A DNA stretch of 64,000 nucleotides from Saccharibacillus nicotianae (GTDB lineage: Bacteria; Bacillota; Bacilli; Paenibacillales; Paenibacillaceae). A model generated the notes under the pieces. It worked only from the letters and a program-made list of their open reading frames with translations, was not told the DNA's origin and did no database searches. Of the stretch, positions 18,051-25,011 are shown piece by piece (the stretch's first letter is position 1; every line of letters starts with the position of its first letter). The stretch lies in NCBI RefSeq assembly GCF_042681745.1, contig NZ_JBHUGF010000011.1:682001-746000 (forward strand), given 5' to 3'. A program made the position numbers and the translations under genes.

Positions 18051-18283
18051 TGCTAGTATTATCACGTAAAAAAGGTGAATCTATTATTATTGATGACCAA
18101 ATCGAAGTGACTATTCTATCTATTGATGGAGACACGATTAAGTTAGGTATAGCCGCTCCCAAAAATATTGATATTCATCGTAAAGAAATTTACGAAGCAA
18201 TCCAGTTAAGCAACCAAAGTGCAGCAGTAGGATCTGAATTTTTGAAAGATTGGTTAAGTGAAGAAACTACAGAAAAGAAATAA
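18050..18283 (+). CDS. csrA: Carbon storage regulator / flagellin translation repressor CsrA
   Basis: A 77-residue CsrA: MLVLSRKKGESIIIDDQIEV at the start and IKLGIAAPKNIDIHRKEIYEAI in the middle, with the RNA-binding residues of the first strand (LSRK) and the conserved HRKEI segment. It binds GGA motifs in mRNA leaders and blocks ribosome binding; FliW antagonizes it. The flagellin leaders immediately downstream contain a near-consensus site and an SD-overlapping GGA, so its target is visible in the window. Confidence 0.96.
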   Translation: MLVLSRKKGESIIIDDQIEVTILSIDGDTIKLGIAAPKNIDIHRKEIYEAIQLSNQSAAVGSEFLKDWLSEETTEKK

Positions 18284-18325
18284 TAATATTATTTTTAAAA
18301 AAATTAAATATAACTCTAAAATCTA

Positions 18326-18352
18326 TAAAAAAATAAAATCAAATACCGATAT
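18326..18352 (+). promoter_or_regulatory. Sigma-D promoter of flagellin gene 1
   Basis: TAAA (18326-18329), exactly 15 bases, ACCGATAT (18345-18352). This is close to the motility sigma consensus. Confidence 0.85.
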
Positions 18353-18364
18353 AAATATTAGAGC

Positions 18365-18457
18365 GAAAGAAGTACTTAAGGAGCGTACGGCCTTAAGCTT
18401 ACTCGCCAAACTAAACCACATGGATGTGGGATAACCGAATTCAAGGAGGAAGTAACA
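18365..18457 (+). promoter_or_regulatory. Structured flagellin leader with CsrA sites (copy 1)
   Basis: The leader contains hairpin A (CTTAAGG 18375-18381 with CCTTAAG 18391-18397), hairpin B CCACA-TGGA-TGTGG (18416-18429) with GGA in the loop, which fits the CsrA consensus ACARGGAUGU, and a Shine-Dalgarno AAGGAGGA (18443-18450) with a second GGA. The same leader recurs before flagellin genes 2 and 3. Confidence 0.8.
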
Positions 18458-19158
18458 ATGNNNNNNNNNNNNNNNNNNNNNNNNNNNNNNNNNNNNNNNN
18501 NNNNNNNNNNNNNNNNNNNNNNNNNNNNNNNNNNNNNNNNNNNNNNNNNNNNNNNNNNNNNNNNNNNNNNNNNNNNNNNNNNNNNNNNNNNNNNNNNNNN
18601 NNNNNNNNNNNNNNNNNNNNNNNNNNNNNNNNNNNNNNNNNNNNNNNNNNNNNNNNNNNNNNNNNNNNNNNNNNNNNNNNNNNNNNNNNNNNNNNNNNNN
18701 NNNNNNNNNNGTCCAATATCAATGCTGAGTTGAAACAATTGGGAACTCAAATTGATAGCATTATGAGTAACACAACTTTCAATGGTATCAAAATTACATC
18801 TGATGTTACTGTTCAAGCAGATGATAAAGCGTTCAAAATTACTGTTTCTGGTGTTAAAACAAGTGGATTCAAAGGTTTGAATGCGAGTAGTACACTTTCT
18901 TCTATTAGCACAGCAATCGAAAAAGTAGCAACACAACGTGCGAACTTGGGTGCTGTACAAAACCGTTTGGAATACACTTCTAACAACTTGGGAACAACAG
19001 TAGAAAACTTAACTGCATCTGAATCACGTATCCGTGATACAGATATGGCTAAGGAAATGGTAGCATTGTCTAAAAACAACATTTTGGTACAGGCTTCTCA
19101 ATCGATGTTGTCACAAGCGAACTCTTCACCACAGGGCGTATTGTCCTTGCTTCGTTAA
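18458..19158 (+). CDS. hag: Flagellin, copy 1 (interrupted by an assembly gap)
   Basis: Only the start codon at 18458 and the part after 18710 are readable. The visible C-terminal 148 residues (from SNINAELKQLGTQIDSIM to the NSSPQGVLSLLR end) match copies 2 and 4. The start codon and the 3' part are out of frame across the N run. By comparison with copy 2 the missing stretch should be 317 bases, not 250, so the frame break is an artefact of the gap size and not a mutation. Expected length is 255 residues. The central region carries copy-specific residues (GVKTSGFKGLNASSTLSSIS). Confidence 0.85.
18461..18710. other. Assembly gap (250 N) in flagellin copy 1
   Basis: Exactly 250 N. It covers the segment that is identical among the other flagellin copies, as expected when short reads cannot place repeats. 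Alignment to copy 2 predicts 317 missing bases. Confidence 0.95.
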
Positions 19159-19174
19159 GATTAGCTGTTGGTTT

Positions 19175-19204
19175 AAAGACCTTGCTCTGGCAAGGTCTTT
19201 TTTC
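19175..19204 (+). terminator. Rho-independent terminator after flagellin 1
   Basis: A perfect 10-bp stem AAGACCTTGC/GCAAGGTCTT (19176-19185 with 19190-19199), loop TCTG, then T residues. Confidence 0.9.
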
Positions 19205-19267
19205 TATGTTTTGAAGTCTATAAATAGAAGTTGGATAAAATATAATTTGTGAATAATCAAAATGCTA

Positions 19268-19295
19268 TAAACAAGTGAGTGTAAGAAGTCGATAT
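19268..19295 (+). promoter_or_regulatory. Sigma-D promoter of flagellin gene 2
   Basis: TAAA (19268-19271), 16 bases, GTCGATAT (19288-19295). One mismatch in the -10 compared with copy 1. Confidence 0.75.
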
Positions 19296-19307
19296 AAAGA
19301 ATAGAGC

Positions 19308-19400
19308 GAAAGAAGTACTTGAGGAGCGTACGGCCTTAAGCTTACTCGCCAAACTAAACCACATGGATGTGGGATAACCGAATTCAAGGAGGAAGTAACA
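19308..19400 (+). promoter_or_regulatory. Structured flagellin leader with CsrA sites (copy 2)
   Basis: Hairpin A is CTTGAGG (19318-19324) with CCTTAAG (19334-19340), keeping pairing through a G-U. Hairpin B CCACATGGATGTGG is at 19359-19372. The Shine-Dalgarno AAGGAGGA is at 19386-19393. Confidence 0.8.
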
Positions 19401-20168
19401 ATGATTATCAATCATAATATTCCAGCTTTAAACACACAACGTAACATGGGTATGAACAGCGTGGCAGCAAGCAAAAACATGGAGAAACTATCTTCAGGAC
19501 TACGGATCAACCGTGCGGCTGATGATGCAGCAGGACTATCCATCTCTGAAAAAATGCGTGGACAGATTCGTGGACTTGAGCAAGCACAACGTAACGTACA
19601 AGATGGTATCTCTTTTGCGCAAACAGCTGAGGGTGCAATGAACGAAGTGAGTTCAATGCTTGGACGTATGAAAGAACTGAATGTTCAGAAAGCTAACGGA
19701 ACATACAGTACTGGTGATAAGTCCAATATCAACGCTGAGTTGAAACAATTGGGAACTCAAATTGATAGCATTATGAGTAACACAACTTTCAATGGTATTA
19801 AAATTACAAGTAATGTTAAAGTTCAAGCAGATGATAAAGCATTCCAAATTACTATTTCTGGTGTTAACACAACTGGATTTAAAGGTCTGTCTGCAGGTAC
19901 TTCACTTACTTCTATCAGTTCAGCAATCGAAAAAGTAGCAACACAACGTGCGAATTTGGGTGCTGTACAAAACCGTTTGGAATACACTTCTAACAACTTG
20001 GGAACAACAGTAGAAAACTTAACTGCATCTGAATCACGTATTCGTGATACAGATATGGCTAAGGAAATGGTAGCATTGTCCAAAAACAACATTTTGGTAC
20101 AGGCTTCTCAATCGATGTTGTCACAAGCAAACTCTTCACCACAGGGCGTATTGTCCTTGCTTCGTTAA
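19401..20168 (+). CDS. hag: Flagellin, copy 2 (complete)
   Basis: A 255-residue flagellin, the filament subunit, exported by the flagellar type III system. It consists of the N-terminal D0/D1 helix (MIINHNIPALNTQRNMG, SSGLRINRAADDAAGL), a short central segment (about 117-175) and the C-terminal D1/D0 helix (ATQRANLGAVQNRLEYTSNN, then ASQSMLSQANSSPQGVLSLLR). It lacks D2/D3 domains, so it is a minimal flagellin. The Ser/Thr-rich central segment (ITISGVNTTGFKGLSAGTS) is the probable surface-exposed, glycosylated part given the Maf/pseudaminic genes downstream. Own sigma-D promoter, CsrA leader and terminator. Confidence 0.96.
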   Translation: MIINHNIPALNTQRNMGMNSVAASKNMEKLSSGLRINRAADDAAGLSISEKMRGQIRGLEQAQRNVQDGISFAQTAEGAMNEVSSMLGRMKELNVQKANGTYSTGDKSNINAELKQLGTQIDSIMSNTTFNGIKITSNVKVQADDKAFQITISGVNTTGFKGLSAGTSLTSISSAIEKVATQRANLGAVQNRLEYTSNNLGTTVENLTASESRIRDTDMAKEMVALSKNNILVQASQSMLSQANSSPQGVLSLLR

Positions 20169-20185
20169 TCGTAAACATTGGTTTC

Positions 20186-20216
20186 AAAGGCTCTGCTTTT
20201 CGCAGAGTCTTTTTTT
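20186..20216 (+). terminator. Rho-independent terminator after flagellin 2
   Basis: A 9-bp stem (20188-20196 with 20202-20210, one G-U pair), loop TTTTC, followed by a T run. Confidence 0.88.
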
Positions 20217-20281
20217 ATTGCCATTAAGTAAGCTCAGATACATATCAGATAAATTAAATAAATATAAAAGAGGATATGCTA

Positions 20282-20309
20282 TACACAATGTTAAAATAGA
20301 TGTCGATAT
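20282..20309 (+). promoter_or_regulatory. Weaker sigma-D promoter of flagellin gene 3
   Basis: The -10 GTCGATAT (20302-20309) is clear. The -35 at the right distance is only TACA (20282-20285), so this copy may be expressed less than copies 1 and 2. Confidence 0.55.
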
Positions 20310-20321
20310 AGATAGTAGAGC

Positions 20322-20414
20322 GAAAGAAGTACTTGAGGAGCGTACGGCCTTGAGCTTAATAGCCAAATTAAACCACATGGATGTGGGATAACCGAATTCA
20401 AGGAGGAAATAACA
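20322..20414 (+). promoter_or_regulatory. Structured flagellin leader with CsrA sites (copy 3)
   Basis: Hairpin A is CTTGAGG (20332-20338) with CCTTGAG (20348-20354), both arms changed and pairing kept through G-U pairs. Hairpin B CCACATGGATGTGG is at 20373-20386. Shine-Dalgarno AAGGAGGA precedes ATG 20415. Confidence 0.8.
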
Positions 20415-21017
20415 ATGATTATCAATCACAATATTCCAGCTTTAAACACACAACGCAACATGGGTATGAACAGCGTGGCAGCAAGCAAAAACATGGAGAA
20501 ACTATCTTCAGGACTACGGATCAACCGTGCGGCTGATGATGCAGCAGGACTATCCATCTCTGAAAAAATGCGTGGACAGATTCGTGGACTTGAGCAAGCA
20601 CAACGTAACGTACAAGATGGTATCTCTTTTGCGCAAACAGCTGAGGGTGCAATGAACGAAGTGAGTTCAATGCTTGGACGTATGAAAGAACTGAATGTTC
20701 AGAAAGCTAACGGAACATACAGCTCTGGCGATAAAGCAAACATCAACGCTGAGTTGAATCAATTGGGTAAACAAATTGATAGCATCATGAGTAACACAAC
20801 TTTTAACGGTATCCATATTACTAGCAATGTTAAAGTTCAAGCAGATGATAAAGCATTCCAAATCACTGTTTCTGGTGTTAGTAGAACTGGTTTCTCTAGT
20901 CTAGGTTCAAGTACTGCACTTTCAGATGTAAGTAAAGCAATCGAAAAAGTAGCAACACAACGTGCGAACTTGGGTGCTGTACAAAACCGTTTGGAATACA
21001 CTTCTAACAACTTGGGA
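20415..21017 (+). CDS. hag: Flagellin, copy 3 (3' end lost in an assembly gap)
   Basis: 201 residues are readable, from MIINHNIPALNTQRNMGMNS to EYTSNNLG, then N begins. Alignment to copy 2 puts the stop about 165 bases into the gap. The N-terminal 100 residues are the same as in copy 2 apart from the GTYSSGDKANINAELNQLGK stretch; the central segment differs (ISGV-like VSGVSRTGFSSLGSSTALSDVS). The apparent long open frame through the N run into copy 4 is not real. Confidence 0.9.
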
Positions 21018-21317
21018 NNNNNNNNNNNNNNNNNNNNNNNNNNNNNNNNNNNNNNNNNNNNNNNNNNNNNNNNNNNNNNNNNNNNNNNNNNNNNNNNNNN
21101 NNNNNNNNNNNNNNNNNNNNNNNNNNNNNNNNNNNNNNNNNNNNNNNNNNNNNNNNNNNNNNNNNNNNNNNNNNNNNNNNNNNNNNNNNNNNNNNNNNNN
21201 NNNNNNNNNNNNNNNNNNNNNNNNNNNNNNNNNNNNNNNNNNNNNNNNNNNNNNNNNNNNNNNNNNNNNNNNNNNNNNNNNNNNNNNNNNNNNNNNNNNN
21301 NNNNNNNNNNNNNNNNN
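21018..21317. other. Assembly gap (300 N) between flagellins 3 and 4
   Basis: Exactly 300 N. It should contain the last about 165 bases of copy 3, its terminator and the promoter and leader of copy 4. The other intergenic intervals (242 and 246 bases) suggest about 400 missing bases, more than the N count. Confidence 0.95.
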
Positions 21318-21322
21318 CAATA

Positions 21323-22093
21323 ATGATTATCAATCACAATATTCCAGCTTTAAATACACAACGTAACATGGGTATGAACAGCGTGGCAGCAAGCAAAAAC
21401 ATGGAAAAACTATCTTCAGGACTACGGATCAACCGTGCGGCTGATGATGCAGCAGGACTATCCATCTCTGAAAAAATGCGTGGACAGATTCGTGGACTTG
21501 AGCAAGCACAACGTAACGTACAAGATGGTATCTCTTATGCTCAAACGGCTGAGGGTGCAATGAACGAAGTGAGTTCAATGCTTGGACGTATGAAAGAACT
21601 GAATGTTCAGAAAGAAAACGGAACATACAGCTCTGGCGATAAATCCAATATCAACGCTGAGTTGAATCAATTGGGTAAACAAGTAGATAGTATTCTTAGT
21701 AATACTACATTTAACGGAATTAGTATTGTTGGTAGCGGCGTTAAGATCCAAGCGGATGATAAAGCTTTCAGTATTACTGTTTCTGGTATCAAAACGAGTG
21801 GTTTTAAAGGTTTGTCTGCGGGTACTAAATTATCTGCAATCAGTACAGCAATTGAAAAAGTAGCAACACAACGTGCGAACTTGGGTGCTGTGCAAAACCG
21901 TTTGGAATACACTTCTAATAACTTAGGAACAACAGTAGAAAACTTAACAGCATCTGAATCACGTATCCGTGATACAGATATGGCTAAGGAAATGGTAGCA
22001 TTGTCCAAAAACAATATTTTGGTACAGGCTTCTCAATCGATGTTGTCCCAAGCAAACTCTTCACCACAGGGCGTATTGTCCTTACTGCGTTAA
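21323..22093 (+). CDS. hag: Flagellin, copy 4 (complete)
   Basis: 256 residues, same architecture as copy 2. It is the most divergent in the central part (FNGISIVGSGVKIQADDKAF, IKTSGFKGLSAGTKLSAIS; one residue longer) and has QKENGTYSSGDKSN at the start of that region. The first about 90 and last about 70 residues are essentially unchanged from the other copies. Only the bases CAATA of its leader are visible after the gap, and they differ slightly from the AACA before the other starts. Confidence 0.95.
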   Translation: MIINHNIPALNTQRNMGMNSVAASKNMEKLSSGLRINRAADDAAGLSISEKMRGQIRGLEQAQRNVQDGISYAQTAEGAMNEVSSMLGRMKELNVQKENGTYSSGDKSNINAELNQLGKQVDSILSNTTFNGISIVGSGVKIQADDKAFSITVSGIKTSGFKGLSAGTKLSAISTAIEKVATQRANLGAVQNRLEYTSNNLGTTVENLTASESRIRDTDMAKEMVALSKNNILVQASQSMLSQANSSPQGVLSLLR

Positions 22094-22111
22094 TACGAAA
22101 AACAAGTACTC

Positions 22112-22140
22112 AAGACTCTGCCTTTGGCAGGGTCTTTTTA
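22112..22140 (+). terminator. Rho-independent terminator after flagellin 4
   Basis: An 11-bp stem (22112-22122 with 22126-22136, one G-U pair), loop TTT, then T residues. Confidence 0.9.
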
Positions 22141-22160
22141 CTTATTTATGTGATATACCT

Positions 22161-22187
22161 TAAACAATTGCTTGTAAAGACCGATAT
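22161..22187 (+). promoter_or_regulatory. Sigma-D promoter of flaG-fliD-fliS-fliT
   Basis: TAAA (22161-22164), exactly 15 bases, ACCGATAT (22180-22187). No CsrA-type leader follows, unlike the flagellin genes. Confidence 0.85.
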
Positions 22188-22266
22188 AGATAGTAACAGA
22201 CTAAACAGACCACGAATAGAATAAATGACAACTTACACATAATCATATTGAATAAGGAGGTTCTGC

Positions 22267-22647
22267 ATGGATCCAATTACATCTTCAGGAAATATGGGAA
22301 GTACTATACCAACTCAGCCTACCATAGTTAAAAAAGAAGTAAGTAATGAGCCTAAACCTAATGTGGCGATTGAACAAGCTATTATAGCTGCTTCTCAACC
22401 TACACAAGCGACCAAATTACAAAATCAGGAACAAGCTATCAAAGATTTGCAAAAAACAATTGATGCTATTCAAGGCCCACAAAAAGCATTTGAAATCTCA
22501 GTACATCAAGAAACACATGCGATTATGATCAAAGTGAAAAATAAAGAAACAGGCGATCTGATCCGGGAAGTTCCTTCCGAAAAAGTATTGGATGCTTTAG
22601 CAAAATTAATGGAAGTTACAGGGCTTATTGTCGATAAAAAGGTGTAG
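22267..22647 (+). CDS. flaG: FlaG-family flagellar protein
   Basis: A 126-residue FlaG protein. The N-terminal half is low complexity; the C-terminal half has the family core (FEISVHQETHAIMIKVKNKE, GDLIREVPSEKVLDALAKLM, VTGLIVDKKV). FlaG influences filament length in several bacteria; the mechanism is not settled. It starts the late operon that continues with fliD 12 bases later. Ribosome site AAGGAGG. Confidence 0.88.
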   Translation: MDPITSSGNMGSTIPTQPTIVKKEVSNEPKPNVAIEQAIIAASQPTQATKLQNQEQAIKDLQKTIDAIQGPQKAFEISVHQETHAIMIKVKNKETGDLIREVPSEKVLDALAKLMEVTGLIVDKKV

Positions 22648-22659
22648 GAGGAAAACGAT

Positions 22660-24138
22660 ATGGTTACAAGAATTACTGGTTTGGCCAGCGGAATGGATAT
22701 TGATGCAACAGTTAAAAAGTTAATGACAGCCGAAAAAGCTCCTCTTACTAAATTAACTCAACAAAAGCAATTGGTTGAATGGAAGCGCGAAGGCTATCGT
22801 GATGTTAGTACTAAACTTGTTTCTTTTTTAAATGATAAATTAAGTAATTTGAGTCTGAGTAGTTCTATTAATGCTCAGAAAGCAACAATCACAGGGAACA
22901 CAACGGCTGTTTCTGCTACAGCGACTGGTGCTGCTAGTGGGGGGGTATTAAATGTATCTGTACAAGGATTAGCTACTGCTACCAATGTGAAATCAACTAC
23001 TGGAGCAGGCGCTCATGCAAGTACAGATGCTTTATCCACAGTCTATAGTGGAAGTGAAACTTCGATTACGCTAAATGGTACTTCGATTTCATTTAGTCCT
23101 TCAGATTCTATTGATTCATTTATGCAAAAAATAAACTCTAACAAAGACGCTGGAGTAACAGCAGTATTCGATCCTTCAAGTGGCAAAATGTCACTGACGA
23201 ATAAATCTACTGGTAATACTGATCTTAACTTTAGCGGTGGTGCACTAGCGGCATTTGGATTAGATAGTACAGCTACAGTAGCTCAAGGTGCAGATGCACA
23301 ACTAACTGTAAATGGGTTGTCTGTTACACAGAAATCAAACACTTTCTCAATGAATGGTGTCACAATGACATTAAATTCAACAACACCTGCCGGACAATCT
23401 ACACAAATTAGTGTCTCAGCAGATACAGATAAGCTAGTAGCAACTGTGCAATCTTTTGTAGATGCATATAATGATGTTTTATCTACTTTGAACACTAAGG
23501 TAGGCGAAGAGCGTTATCCAAAGTATGCTCCATTAACAGATGATCAGAAAAAAGATTTGAGTGATGACGAACAGACTCTTTGGAATAAAAAAGCAAAAAG
23601 CGGTATGCTTAAAAACGATGATATGTTGCAAAACACTATTTCTAGTATGCGTTCTGCAATGATTCAAGGTGTTACTTTGAGTGATGGTAATAAAGTAAGC
23701 TTTGCTCAACTAGGTATTACAACAGGAACATATGAAACACGTGGTAAACTTACACTAGATACAGATAAGTTGAAAACTGCTTTAGAAAAAGACCCTAATA
23801 TTATAAATAACTTTTTTGGTTCACAAGATAGCAATGCTCTTAATACCAATAAATATACAGATCAAGATGGTATCTTGGCTAGAATGAAAAAAGTAGCTAA
23901 ATCTTCTTTAGAAAGCTTGGCTAGTACTGCAGGTACATCTAAAGTAAGTAGTGATGCTAACTCTACTTTTCTCGTTAATAGTTTAATGGGAACACAGTTA
24001 ACTGGTATGGACAGACGTATCTCTGATTGGAACAGTCGTCTAAATACGATTGAAACTAATTATTACAAGAAATTTACTGCAATGGAAACTGCTATCAGTA
24101 AATACAATAGTCAGTCGACAAGTCTTTCGAGTCTTTAA
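22660..24138 (+). CDS. fliD: Filament cap protein FliD
   Basis: FliD caps the growing filament and folds arriving flagellin. The 492-residue protein has the FliD N-terminal domain (ITGLASGMDIDATVKKLMTAEKAPLTKLTQQ, shown here in two overlapping parts of the same segment) and the C-terminal FliD domain (MRSAMIQGVTLSDGNKVS-type core, GITTGTYETRGKLTLDTDKL, then DRRISDWNSRLNTIETNYY). TAGGAGGAA lies ahead of the ATG. Confidence 0.95.
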   Translation: MVTRITGLASGMDIDATVKKLMTAEKAPLTKLTQQKQLVEWKREGYRDVSTKLVSFLNDKLSNLSLSSSINAQKATITGNTTAVSATATGAASGGVLNVSVQGLATATNVKSTTGAGAHASTDALSTVYSGSETSITLNGTSISFSPSDSIDSFMQKINSNKDAGVTAVFDPSSGKMSLTNKSTGNTDLNFSGGALAAFGLDSTATVAQGADAQLTVNGLSVTQKSNTFSMNGVTMTLNSTTPAGQSTQISVSADTDKLVATVQSFVDAYNDVLSTLNTKVGEERYPKYAPLTDDQKKDLSDDEQTLWNKKAKSGMLKNDDMLQNTISSMRSAMIQGVTLSDGNKVSFAQLGITTGTYETRGKLTLDTDKLKTALEKDPNIINNFFGSQDSNALNTNKYTDQDGILARMKKVAKSSLESLASTAGTSKVSSDANSTFLVNSLMGTQLTGMDRRISDWNSRLNTIETNYYKKFTAMETAISKYNSQSTSLSSL

Positions 24139-24154
24139 CTAAGGAGGTGATAGA

Positions 24155-24538
24155 GTGATTAAATCACCCTATCAAAAATATCAACAAGCTCAGGCACAGA
24201 CGGCTTCAAAACCTAAACTTCTCATTATGTTATATGATGGTGCAATTCGATTCGTTAAAGCTGGTGTTGAAGGAATTAATGAGAGAAATTATGAAAAAGC
24301 AAATAATAATTTGTGCAAAGCACAAGCTATTGTACATGAATTAATATCATCATTAAACTTTGATTTTGCAATTGCTAATGAATTAATCGTCATTTATGAA
24401 TATATGCTTCACTGTCTGATTGAGGCAAATGTGAAGAAAAATGTTGATCTTGCAGAGGAAGTATTGACTCACCTTTCAGATTTACGTGAAACATGGTTAG
24501 AAGCAAGTAGACTTCCAGAAGCTGCAAATGGTGTGTGA
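24155..24538 (+). CDS. fliS: Flagellin chaperone FliS
   Basis: FliS binds the flagellin C-terminus in the cytosol and prevents early polymerization. The 127-residue helical protein starts at GTG 24155 behind a perfect AAGGAGGTG (24141-24149), followed by SPYQKYQQAQAQTASKPKLL and LMLYDGAIRF-like IMLYDGAIRFVKAG. Family length and position are standard. Confidence 0.94.
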   Translation: MIKSPYQKYQQAQAQTASKPKLLIMLYDGAIRFVKAGVEGINERNYEKANNNLCKAQAIVHELISSLNFDFAIANELIVIYEYMLHCLIEANVKKNVDLAEEVLTHLSDLRETWLEASRLPEAANGV

Positions 24539-24540
24539 TA

Positions 24541-24888
24541 ATGAATAGTGTACAGAATCTGAAAGAGAGTTTAAATCAGCTGGATCAATTAACACAAGAT
24601 ATAATTAGTCGTCTTCAATTTATTACTGAAGAAGAAATATTAGATTTTGTAGATAAGCGTGAAGCTATCGTAGAACAACTACAAAGTTATCGCGATGTTG
24701 TTACAGATCAAGATAGAGTAGACATCCAGAAGATTTTAGACTGTGATTCGTTGATTATGAACAAATTGAATTCTTTTAAAGATCAAGCTGGTAATTGGTT
24801 GGAAAAGCAAGGAAGTATTCGTAACCAGCATACTGCTTATCATCAAAGTTATGTGACAGATAGTTTTTTTATCGATCATCTTAAATAA
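24541..24888 (+). CDS. fliT: FliT-like flagellar chaperone
   Basis: A 115-residue helical protein directly behind fliS. ATG 24541 is preferred; a GTG at 24535 overlapping the fliS stop is the alternative, and no strong ribosome site is seen for either, so it is probably translationally coupled. It matches FliT by position and size (about 113 residues in Bacillus subtilis), charge and coiled-coil nature (LKESLNQLDQLTQDIISRLQ). FliT there assists FliD export. Confidence 0.75.
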   Translation: MNSVQNLKESLNQLDQLTQDIISRLQFITEEEILDFVDKREAIVEQLQSYRDVVTDQDRVDIQKILDCDSLIMNKLNSFKDQAGNWLEKQGSIRNQHTAYHQSYVTDSFFIDHLK

Positions 24889-24895
24889 ATGTCAT

Positions 24896-24936
24896 AAAAA
24901 TCCACCTTTGTCTATGCTGACAAGGTGGATTTTTGT
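24896..24936 (+). terminator. Rho-independent terminator after fliT
   Basis: A stem of ATCCACC and TTGTC arms (24899-24912 with 24919-24932, one bulged T), followed by TTTTTG. It closes the late flagellar operon before the glycan island. Confidence 0.85.
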
Positions 24937-25011
24937 ATGTAAATGTTCACTTCAATCTCTGTAATTCCGATATACTACATATAGAAAGTAAATACACAAG
25001 CGAATGGTGGT

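Noticed and set aside
18424..21366. Open frames running through the N runs, including a 302-codon fusion of flagellin 3 into flagellin 4
   Set aside because: They arise because N cannot encode a stop; the real genes end and start within the gaps.
24961..25011. Sigma-D promoter for maf
   Set aside because: A TCCGATAT -10 is present but TAAA lies 22 bases away instead of about 15, so it is recorded only as a possible element.
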